Origin: Liolophura sinensis
Lineage: Eukaryota; Mollusca; Polyplacophora; Chitonida; Chitonidae
Length of the DNA: 64,000 nucleotides
Reading direction: 5' to 3'
NCBI RefSeq assembly: GCF_032854445.1
Contig: NC_088297.1
Location: forward strand, 22,517,127-22,581,126
Position 1 is the stretch's first letter, and each line of letters starts with the position of its first letter. The notes below the pieces were generated by a model, which searched no databases, was not told the origin of the DNA, and worked only from the letters and a program-made list of their open reading frames with translations. Position numbers and translations under genes: made by a program. Below are positions 38,184-50,800 of this stretch, one piece after another.

Positions 38184-41100
38184 TCAAAACCCATAAGAAG
38201 TTGCCTGTCCTATATGAGGGCAGGCTGTTTTCATACAAGTACATGTAGTTTTTTTAAAATTGAATTTGAAACACAAATACATTTTTTTGCTCCACTGTTT
38301 CACCCCTAAGTCAAAGTCTCATTATTTGAGTGTAATGATCACATCACTCTGACAAAGTCCAGACATACTCCCAGTTGACATATATGTATGTATAACATAA
38401 ATGTATAACAACTAAAGGTAATTTTCTCAGGCCAGGGTAAAATAGGAGAACATTCTGATACTCTGTACAGCCGCCAGATTGTGGCATATCCTAGGAAGAA
38501 CACAAATTATGGATAATCCTGCCTGATTTAAAGGGTTAGTGTCTAGACTCAGCTACTGGGCCTAATTATGACGATTACAACCTTTTAAACAGTATGTTAC
38601 CGGAAGGCCTTCTGAGAAACGGCCAACCCAAGTTTAGCTGACCTCAGTCACATGGTAATTTGTATCAAAACAATGTCATTTTTGAGATGGATTCTAACCA
38701 CACAGAAGCAAATATACAGCCAGATCAGTTCGAATCCACAGTGGACGACGCTGAAGTTCCCATTTATCACGCTGACATCTCTCGCCAGGCTTCAGATTCC
38801 GAGGTTTCAGACGATGAATTTAATGTTTGTCCAGGAATTTCCAACCGCACTGGCAATATGAACTGGTAAGCTATAGATATACCATGTACATTTCGTGTGT
38901 TTGTTTTACGATTTAATATTTATTTTCTATTCTTTCCCTCTGTCCGTTTCACCATAAATACCAATCTATTCCCTGAGGAATTCTAAATTCCTACCCATAT
39001 GCGATGACAACCACCAGTATCATTATTGTCCGCATTCGGAATAGAGTCGTGTACCGGACAAATGCATGTATGATGTGGACATCAACATTAGAGTGTACAG
39101 AGATTTACTGTCTGTTAGTTTTAAGTCTAATTAATAGTATTTTATAAGTGCTGTGTGCAGGTGCCGTTCTGGAAATTCAGCTGTACTGTTGTCGCATCTT
39201 TCAGCTGTAGAGCAGATAGGCAGATGTGCTATAAATCAACGCCTTCCTAAGGGACAAGTCATCTGGAAACTTGAAAAAACTAACGCCAAGGTTCTTGACG
39301 ATCTGTTCTTTCAAATGTATACAGAACAGCAAACCATTTCCTGGAGAAATTTGATATGCTTGTTGTCACTCTTATATAGCGTTTTTTAACACTGAACTAC
39401 ATGGCGAAGCTCTGACAGCTTGTATGATTTAATTCAGAGGAGACTACCCAGTGTTAGCAGGAAAACAGCATAAAACCAGCCTCATTAACTAGTGATTTTA
39501 AGTGCCTTATTCCTCAGATTAATGCAACATTTTTCAATATTTTTTTACACTCAATTTACCAATATATACAGGGGTAGCTGATTATGAATAAATAATGAAT
39601 GTGGACATTATTCCTTTAAGGTTTTAAAAATTTCTTATAAAATATTTAAGACAGGCTGTACAAAAATCTATTAGTACCAATTCCTCAACCTTTTTGCGTA
39701 TGAAAGAGGAACTTTCAGTGCCATTTATGCATATTTATAATTAGATTTTGGAGACAAATATCTGGATATTTGGCTGGATTGGTCAGTTCCAGGGCTTCAC
39801 AAAGAGTATTAACAGTCAACATAGAAAAATGGCTTTAGATTATGCTTGACTACACACCTTGCAAACATATGGAAAGGTTGAAGACTTACAGTACTGACAC
39901 TACAATCTGGCATTCCAGTACAAAGCATTAGGTAAACATTTCTTAATATCTGAAAATACTTTAGCCCCCACCAAAAGCTGTACTTGACCTTGCAGTCAGC
40001 ATCTTGGTGGATTATCCCCCTTTAGCATTTATCAAACATCAAACATTTGTTGTTATATTTCTGACTTACAATCTTGTACATCCTCTTCTTGAGCATGTCC
40101 GTCATACTTGTCAGGATCTGTTTCTTGTAGATGTTGATACAAAGCCTTTTTCTCAGCACAAGCTCCATGGATGCCGGGTGGCTCAGTCTCACAGTCGCCT
40201 TCAGGATCAGGTAAACGCGCTCGTTAGCAGGTGTCACGCGGTTCAGGTGTACGTTGTCATGCATGGACGAGTCCCAAGACGTCATTGCTCCAATCTGACA
40301 TCACAATTGTGAGATTTTCTTGAATCTTATTTCAATGAGAATTAGTGTTTTACATTTTTTAGTCAGTGCTCTGACCTGATGTGTTTTATATATGTGAGTC
40401 ATCACTTCACTCTGATGTGTTTTACATTTTTCACTCATCACTTCACTCTGATGTGTTTTACATTTTTCACTCATCACTTCAATCTGATGTGTTTTACATT
40501 TTTCACTCATCCCTTTGCTCTGATGCGTTTTATATTTTTCAAACGAAGTTATTTAAATATTTAAATTATTTTGTTTTCGTTTTTCGAAATTTTCTTTCTC
40601 AATTTTCTTTCTATCGTATCATCTTGAAAATGAAACTGAACAGACTAAGTTTATATCTCCAAAAGGTTTTAATATTCTTAACCTCAGTCATCATTGTGCA
40701 GGCACAAACTCTGAGAAAACACTGTAAACTTCAGCGATACTCACATCCTTCTCAAAGTTTTTGATGATAGGCAGGCTGACAAATTTGGCACCGTGTTCTT
40801 TGGGTAGAATAGAGTTGACTCCAGCAGCTTGATATCCCTCTTTGGCATTGGGGGTGCTCATGTCTTCAGCTGTCAGAGAGAAATGGAGATCAGTGGAGGT
40901 TTTAAAGACAAATAAATTCTCATTCAGCTCTTATTACAGAATATATAAACACAATTATAACCAAAGATTAAACAAAATTAAAGTACATGTAAATGACTGA
41001 ATACCTGAAAATATAACATATACTTGTCAGGATTCCATCTTAATGCACGAATTTGTGGGTTTCTGCCTGATTTCCACCCACCATAATACTGGCCGCCGTC

Positions 41101-44100
41101 GTATAAGTGAAATATTCTTGAGTAAAACACCAATCAAAATAAATTAAAAAAATAAATAATACCTGAATTACACAAGATGAAAGGTAAACAATACTATCAA
41201 ATAAAATATACCTTTTTTTAAGGACCATCTGCAACTGTTATTGAAATAATTATTATTTACAACTTCAACAGCATAGTTTAAAGAAGTGGTAGCCAGGTCA
41301 GTGGCTTTTTTTGTGACAAATAGTTCAGTTACCATGGAAACTTATCTCACATTTGTTAACAAACTGATTCAGAAAGTACTACTGGGAGCCTGGAATGCAT
41401 AACACTCTGGATTATGGGATACTGTTACCTTTGCCTTGGCAACCCAAGATTTAAACAATTACTAATATTACCATCATTATCAGAGGTATTGAGAATAGTC
41501 ACTTCGTAACATACTGGGTAGCCTCAATTGTTATAGCTCGATTTTTGGGGGACACGTTCTTTAATGCCTTATAGGTTACCGTGCGCTATAATGAAATGAC
41601 CTTGGATCCAGTATATGAGACTACAGTTTATTTTTCAGGTCATGATTTTGACACTGAACGAAGTTTTATTGATGCAAAATGTGTTTTGTGAAATGCTTTT
41701 GTATTGTTAGTTTACTATAAACGCACAAGAATTTTTGTTACACAATTTTTCATGTACGGAACACAAGCATCACAGCACTGTCCTACGCAGTTTCATCCAG
41801 GTAAGTAAGTAAGTAAACCACAGATTTTGGGGGGATGATGGGTTGCCTTATATCTGATTCCGCGCTGCACCGAGGCGTCTTATAGCGAGGCTACACTGTA
41901 CATATTCCTGCCTTACTGATTACCAGCTACTGGCCTACATTAACTTCGCTTATTTTTTAAATCTGAACAAATCAAACTTAGTACGGACAGTCAGGAAGAG
42001 GTAACTGAAAAAGGCATACAAGACCATAACGGAAATTTAGCCAACAAAATGCGGACGACAATACCATAATAAACATACATGACAGCAACTTACCATTGAG
42101 GTCCAGAAACAGAACTGGTATGTGCTCTTCCATACCTGGGGGAGGCGTCCTGAAACGGAACGATACAAACCCAATTCAATCATTGGCTAGTCAGTTCTAC
42201 AAAAATATCATAAACATGAGCAGTTACGCATTAACCTTGTCCATCAGTTTTTGTGAGATAAATAGAGTTAGACTGTCAACTGACCAATCAGCAGGTGCTC
42301 CTGGTACACAACTGCCGGCTGCGGGCACTAGTACGGCATTCCGCTCCTCTGTCAGACACACCCATTGGTCGATCAGAGCACGTTCTCGCTCCAAATCTGT
42401 GTCTGATTTGTCTGGAAGTGTATCATAGTGAGATGAGATTAACAGAAAAAACAGCAGACAATATACAAATCTTGACCCAAATCAAGAGAGCTTAAAACAA
42501 TTATCCCATGAACCACTGAACACTTTATCAGGCAAGTATTTCAATTATATTATGAAAGACTATAACTGGAATTAAATGGAATCAAAAGCATTCTTCAGAT
42601 TGGCTCTTATTTACTGACTAACCAGTCAGAAAGAAGTAAGAATTTATTCAGGATCACAATATTTTGAAATAACTACCCTGTAATTTCCCTGTAAATTCTT
42701 TTGTTATTAAGAATAGTTAAGAATCTGAAAGCTAGACAATTTGTAGAAAATGGAGCTCAAATATTGAATGCCAAAATTATAAAATTTGCAGGTAAATTTA
42801 GCATAAACCATATCCAGATGCACATCTAAGACGAGTGTGAGAGTTATGGTCCAAACTGGCCACCATACCTTGTTTACTCATCAGCTTCTGTATCTGATCA
42901 TCCAGGTATTGTTTCCGCCTCATCAACGCCTCAGACCACCTCTCACGGAGAACGTTCAAATCTTCCTCCTGGTAACTGTCCAAACTTTTTTGCATCTTCT
43001 GCCGCGCCGTGATGCAGCCAATCGTAATAGAGTTTATCGACTCGCAGATTATTGGCAAAGTGCCAGAGTTTTGTACAGGTTTGACCTTGACCATTATCCT
43101 CCGAGAATGACCCTAGAAAAAATGTAATATAATTAACAATGTTTTCTTTATGGCCTTGTCACATTGTATCAAACAAAAGGAGATATGACCTGAAAATTTC
43201 ACCTAAATATTGCCACAAATTATCACTGTCCTGTCACAGAGCCAAATCAACAGAGCAATGTTCCAAAAAAGTATTGGTCAACGTAACCTTAGTGCCATTT
43301 TGCTGGCCAGCTCATGCATTACAGAGCTATCCCAACTCTACAACCTATACCAACACCCAAGGCTCTGATTCCACAAAGTCAGATTTTAGTCTTTTATTTT
43401 ATATGAAAGTCAAAATTTCAAAGAAAATTCTGAAACCTATTTTCGTTTGGGCCCTGTACAGATCAAAATTTTTACCCCCTCATTAATGTTAAGACAAATG
43501 TGTCAAAATTTCAATTTTCCTTACAGAAAACTTAACATCTGACCTGAGTCAGAATTGCTTTTGTGGAATTGCCCGTGCAAGCACAATGCATGACAATGTA
43601 TGTTGCAGAGATATGAAGAGCGCTGAGCATGTACTACCAGTAACACTGCATACACTACGCAATGAATAATCAGGTACTGTTGTTTTCATCTAATATGACA
43701 CTTAATCTTTCTCACCTGTCTAAGTTGGAAAACGCCGCCAGTAACGACCTCTGTTTTAGAGGTGACCTCCACAGGTGCATATTCACCTTGGTCATTCAGC
43801 TCGTGTATTTCTACCCACAATTCCAACTTCCTCATCACCTCATTCCACCTGTAACACATCGTATGTCAAAACAAAACTTTTAACATCAGTTAACAAAATT
43901 TAATTTAAGTCAGAACATATGAACACTAATTTAATTTCACTGGTGTTTTAATTAGCCAGGCAAAAGAACACTTCCCTTGAACAACTGCAGCCACTTTTGT
44001 CAACAGGAATCCTTATCCATACAGGTAAAGTTTTTCGTCTCACCTGTCCACTAACGACCTTGATTTGGAAAGGACATTCTCCAGTTCCCAGTTTGGACCG

Positions 44101-47100
44101 TTAGAGCCAAATCCCTGACTCCTGTGACCCCAGACCTCAATTGACAGCGCCCCCTCTGAACAGTGCTCTATGAACTCCTCTGTCAGGTGCACCTTGAAGT
44201 CCTAATGAACAAGAACACGCACAAAGGTTATTTATGGGCTAAGGCTGACATACCTCATCGACACTGCCTCTGATCCCCTTCTCAGAATACCTCTCCTTAT
44301 GCCATACAGTCAAGCTAATAAAGTAGTTAGTAGCTGGCTTCAAATGTTTCACCAAAACAGACCTGGGTGACTTTCTTGAAATGCATTTGCACACTGACAG
44401 CTGCCATACTTACTCTTCGGTGGTTAAACCTGAAGGTCAAGTTTGTCTCATTGTTTCGCAGATAGGTGTCAGGATTGACGTCAGGGGGGACAACTATGGG
44501 CTCTGGATGACCCCAAAATGAGTAATGGCAAAACACAAAATTTGATAAGGCCGGGGGAAGGCCTTTTGCTTCTTTGATAACAACCTGAAAGAAGAAGATA
44601 AATAATGGTCAAAATTTTTGCACATAATCTGAGAAAAACCTCTTTATGAAATTTCATCAAAACACCTGTACAAAATTCGACCAAAATTTCTGATCAGATG
44701 TCCCCCACCAAATTCCATCATAAGTAGTGATGTGATCCTAAAAGATTACAGACTTCACATATCTTAATTCCACCATAAGTAGTGATGTGATCCAGCAAGA
44801 TTATAGACTTCACATATCTTAATTCCACCATAAGTAGTGATGTGATCCTACAAGATTATAGACTTCACATATCTTAATTCCACCATAAGTAGTGATGTGA
44901 TCCAGCAAGATTATAAACTTCACATATCTTAATTCCACCATAAGTAGTGATGTGATCCAACAAGATTATAAACTCCACATATCTTAATTCCACCATAAGT
45001 AGTGATGTGATCCAGCAAGATCATAAACTTCACATATCTTAATTCCACCATAAGTAGTGATGTGATCCAACAAGATTATAAACTTCACATATATTAATTC
45101 CACCATAAGTAGTGATGTGATCCAACAAGATTATAAACTCCACATATCTTAATTCCACCATAAGTAGTGATGTGATCCAACAAGATTATAAACTCCACAT
45201 ATCTCAATTCCACCGTAAGTAGTGATGTGATCCAGCAAGATCATAAACTTCACATATCTTAATTCCACCATAAGTAGTGATGTGATCCAACAAGATTATA
45301 AACTCCACATATCTCAATTCCACCGTAAGTAGTGATGTGATCCAACAAGATTATAAACTCCACATATCTTAATTCCACCATAAGTAGTGATGTGATCCAG
45401 CAAGATCATAAACTTCACATATCTTAATTCCACCATAAGTAGTGATGTGATCCAACAAGATTATAAACTTCACATATATTAATTCCACCATAAGTAGTGA
45501 TGTGAGCCAACAAGATTATAAACTTCACATATCTTAATCCATTTCCACAAGATCATAGGGTGTTCTATAAAAAAAAACACAAAAAAATCCTGGTTTAGTT
45601 TGTCACATATGTTCAGTCACACCTGAACAGGTCATGAGTTTAGACTGAGCATGATATCAGAGACTGTGACAGCTGTCTCTGACATCATGACTCATGACTC
45701 TCTGACATCATGACTCTCTGACATCATGACTCTCTGACATCATGACCCATGACTCTGACATCATGACTCATGACTCTCTGACATCATGACTCATGACTCT
45801 TTGACATCTCTGACACCTAGTCTGATAAAATAAACCAGGCAAAGTAGAAGAAAAAATGCAAATGAGACACTCTGCTTACAAAATCAATCTACACTTATAA
45901 CCATAAGCTTGTAGTCCTCACCCTGATGAACACAGGAGTCACTATGTTTGAGTACGTGTCCTCATCTTCTTCATCATTTGTATTCGCAAACCTGTCCATA
46001 AAACTACCTCCAAGTTTAGAGATTTCCACATGCAGCTTGCCAGCAATCTGTAACCAGAATGTAATGTCTAGATAAAAAGACAGCATAACATTGCAGAATG
46101 TACTACATGTTAAATTGCATAATGTCAGCACTGCATCACGATAAAATATACCAGAGTGAGGATGATAACACAAAGATTTAATCTAAGTCACACTTGTAAG
46201 AATTTTTCATAATAATGTGCATAGAAATTCAAGTGACACAGTGTATCTACTTCACACGAGTTCTTCCTCACTGTGTGCAATATGCCTTCACACTTACCTC
46301 CCCTTGCTGGCTGATGATCGGCACCTGATAATCCAGCTTAATGTCGCTGAACAGGCACTCCAGGAAGATGTTGGCCACGCCGATCAGATTGTGGTTTTCC
46401 TGTGACTCGTAAAAAGGGTCGCCTTTTATAGGTGGACCTTGATCCTGGGAACATAATAAGAAGAGATCACTGAGGAGCTGTACAATAAAAATACTAATTC
46501 ACTAAATTATTGTTTTCTTCCACCAAGTTGTTGCAGTCTTAAATTGAAACAGGCATCCTCTGTCAGACTATCATTCACTGAACTGCTAACGTCCACAAAA
46601 GCGTAAAACATGCCTGCAAAAATGGAGCTGTAAATGAATTGAATGATGTTATTTTTTTTCTACTTTCAGAATAGGCTTCTGTGCAGCAGAAGAGAGAATG
46701 ACATGCCAAAACAGAGTTCTTAACGAAGCAGATGGATGGCTGTGAAGATGTACAAAATAGACAGCTAAAATGTAAGATAAAAACTTTACAGCAAGTGCAA
46801 TAACAGTCCTTTTAGAATTTAATTTTATCTCTAAATTCAACAATGGCTCCACTGAATGGTCAGGGCACTGCAAGCACATGTAGCAACTTACCATTCAGAC
46901 ATACCCTTATTCACCTAAAATTTAACACTTATAATTTTATTTATTTATTTGATTGGTGTTTTACGCCGTACTCGAGAATATTTCACTTATACGATGGTGG
47001 CCAGCATTATGGTGGGAGGAAACCGAGCAGAGCCCAGGGGGAAACCCACGACCATCCGCAGGTTTGCTGACAGACCTTCCCAGGAACGGCTGGAGAGGAA

Positions 47101-47830
47101 GCCAGCATGAGCTGGAGTTGAACTCACAGCGACCGCATTGGTGAGAGACTCCAGGGTCATTGCGCTGCGCTAGCGCGCTAACCGACTGAGCCACAGAGGC
47201 CCCAAACACTTATAAGGTGACCCATTTTCTTTGATAATGACCGATTCATCCATATCAAAAAAGCCACTTAAAGAGTTTTTTTGTGAAGTTTGATGAATTT
47301 CTAATCAGAAAAAACTGTAGCGTCATCAGAAGTATCATAATCTTAAATTGCCTTGTTCATGTGCCCCTGATCCTGCCCTTTTACATGCTAAACCTTAGGT
47401 GAAATACAGCATTCACTGGCATACATTTATTCCTTAGAACCATGGATATATTAATCCATGATAAAATAATGATATAAATTATATGTATCAATTGAAACAT
47501 CCAATCAGACTTTTCTTATTTAATAAAAACATAAAATGCAAATTATGTTTATCTTAACATGATGTGATCATAATACTAATAATCTAGTTTCTTATCAAAA
47601 AAATAAACAAACCTTATTTATTTATTTGATAGGTGTTTTAAGCCTTACTGAAGAACATTTCACTTATATCATTGCGGGCAGCATTATGTTGGGAGGAAAC
47701 CTGGGTTCTGGAAACCCACGGCCATTCGCAGGTTGCTGACAGACCAATGAATAAATAAGCACATTCTACATATGTGCTCACATGTATGTAAAGCACAAAT
47801 TCATGCATTCTACTATGTCACTTAATATAA

Positions 47831-47865
<35 letters not shown>

Positions 47866-50800
47866 TACACACACATATATACTGCAGTGGCCAGACCTAA
47901 TACTCAATCTGCTGTCTCAGCATTTTTCTCCAGACCACAGCAAGAACATGTACTCATCAACTTTACCCAAGGAACAGACACGCAGCTAAATGCAGAAGCA
48001 TAAATGCAACGGCAACACATGCAGTATTCAACATCAGCAGCTACCCTAGTTCTTCGAAAATTTGGGACACCTGGTCTACTCATTTTAGCTAATATATACA
48101 AAATTCTAGCAGGAATATTGAGTTCCGTTTTTCTCACATGGTTAGACCATCTAAATGAACAACATACTCATATCTTCCAAAAGCCTGGTAAAGAAATGTA
48201 ATATTCCACTTTCAACACAACTAATATCTGTCCCAAATTTTAGAAGAATTAGGGTAGTGCAAAGAAATGCTGCAAGCCAGATGCTAGCTGAAGTAAAAAT
48301 AATGTAATTGAAACTCAAAAATAAGACTACGACAAATCTAATTATTTGCTGTATGTTTCAAACACGTGATCACAACTTGACTCAACCTCTCTGTCCACTT
48401 TTTTTTTTCTTTTTGCGTTTTTTTGATTATAGAACGTCTCTCCCATACTAATAGGTTCCATATCGGACATTATCAATCTTCCTCAGAACATCAATTACAG
48501 CCTTTTCAAAAGTGCACTTCAGAAATAACACGTTTTTTATGAGTTATAAATGAAAACAAACTGGTACACCTTCCAAGGTTCTGCACGCTCTGACTGTTCA
48601 CAATTTCGAATTTGTAATTAGGTACTCCGTGAATTCTCGCTGTGATTCTTTGTGTAGTATAATGAGCGATGCGCACAGACTTCTTAAAATATTATTACAC
48701 AGAAACTTTAGTTAATTTCCCGATAATTCAAATACATACGATATTCAGGAGTTCAATTTTGGGTTTACACTGGTCACGGGACTTGAACTGGAGAACTCCT
48801 TTTGTAGCTGGGAATTTAGAACTTGGTGATGGCAAACATGCATGAAAGGTCAAAACCTACATAAACATTATTTCAGAAACCATTAACTGAGAACTATAAT
48901 ATCTGCAAGCCCTTGCACATATAAATTTCTTTTCACATTCACCTATTTGAACGTTGAGATTTTACATATATTTTTATTGTTGGGTATAATTCAATTTTAT
49001 GTTGGTACAGCTTGTTTGTATGGGCTTTACACCATAATTAAATGTAGTATACACACACTGTTCACTCAGATGAAGAAAAAACAGCAAACAGGAGAAACAA
49101 GTTAACATGACAAAAACATTCCTAACCACCACTCACAATATGGAGGATCGCTTTAAAATTCAGACATTTGGTTGCATTTATGCAAAATAAACAAATACAT
49201 TCTGGTGTTTTCGATGGTGATCTATCCATTCAGTGTTCTTTAGTTTAACAGCCATCTAGTAATGGGCTCAGAACAATCTGGGAGTTATTGGAGGACAATC
49301 AGCATGGCTACTCGTTGCAGCTTTGCAACACTGTAACAAGCTCTTCTCTGTCATCTCAACACAGCAAGGAAAACAGGTGCAGCATCATAAAAAATATTCT
49401 CACATTTCAGCCGGCCAATTATACGAAGGACTCCATAAAAAAAAAAACACTGCTGAATACAGATTGGGGATTCTTGAAGTTCTTACTCAGCTCTCAATTT
49501 GAGCTCATTTAATTAATTCCTGTTTGGGGCGAATTCTCGAGAGACAAAGAGTATCAAAACACATGCTTGTCTTCACAGGGATCCAATGTGACATTTGATA
49601 TTACAAGCCGCACCTTCTGTACACTGGTGAGACATTCCAAATACATCCTGTTGATTCTGGCACTGTTTATTGGCTTCGTTTTATTAAACATCCGAAAATC
49701 CATCTTGTTTCCTTGTTATTTTTTTTTCGAACTCTCATCATACATAACTTGTGTTGTAATCTTCAATGAAATCTGAGAAGGCTGATAATGTATTATCTCT
49801 GAAAAATGTGTTTGATTGATTCACTGCCATGTCGAAATACCATATCAGAAAATGACAATTCTTCTTCAACTTTGGATCTAAGGCAATAGCTGTCAAATGA
49901 GCGGCTGAACTAAGCCGTGCACTTCACGGACAGAGTCTCTTTTCTGCTCTCCCATTACACATAACTCGGTAGAATCTCTTACTTGATACTTGTTTATGCT
50001 GCCTCACTTAAGTGTTTTTCACTTGAATACACAGCTCTGAAAAAGCCTACAAATCAAATAATGCATAACACGATAACAGTGAAGTCAAACTATCTCCAGC
50101 TTGTTTTGCACAATTTATCTTGCGTGTCAAAAAGCTAATGATAGAAATAAGTTTTTGAAACGATTCAAATTTCCCTCAAATCGGATGAACAACTCAATGC
50201 ACCCGTGTACAACCTACAAAATATTGCTACACTATTATTTGTTTTTCTTAATTTGCATCATTTCACTGTAATTAACCTCCAGGTGATCACAGCTTAACAT
50301 TTATAAAATCCTTCTTGATGCAACAGGCTCTTATGACCTCCCATAAAGTTTTTTGGAAGAGTTAATAGAATACATGTATGACTCAGGAGTTCACACTCCA
50401 GGGAATTCTTGGCTAAACATATCTGCTCAAACATTCGGCATGCTATGGCCCTCCCATCATTGATCCTGATAACTCAGACATTCATCAACTGTATTCTATG
50501 ATCTGGCATTACCTCAAACGCACAAGCAGAAGACACCTTTTGCCGTTGTATTTTTGCCTTTAAGCATTGATCAAAGGAACAAATGAATTATGCAGTCCTA
50601 GGGTAATACATCTGGAATAACATGGGCAAACTTAAAGGAAAACCATCTTGTTCATTTTTTCTCATACATCTAAATAGATCCAGAGGCCCTTACTGCTCTT
50701 TGTTCAAAAGTTGAAAAGTAATCTCACTTTGGCCCCCCCCCCCCTTCCCTTCCAATCTTCACTGAATAAAGCCATTCCAATAGCAGTTTCTACTTTGGTA

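Noticed and set aside
44719-45540. CRISPR-like array
   Set aside because: Regular 55-bp spacing, but there are no unique spacers; whole units repeat. Eukaryotic intron context.
49567-49776. 69-codon frame with a hydrophobic segment
   Set aside because: AT-rich intron sequence; hydrophobic runs from T-rich codons; no family resemblance.
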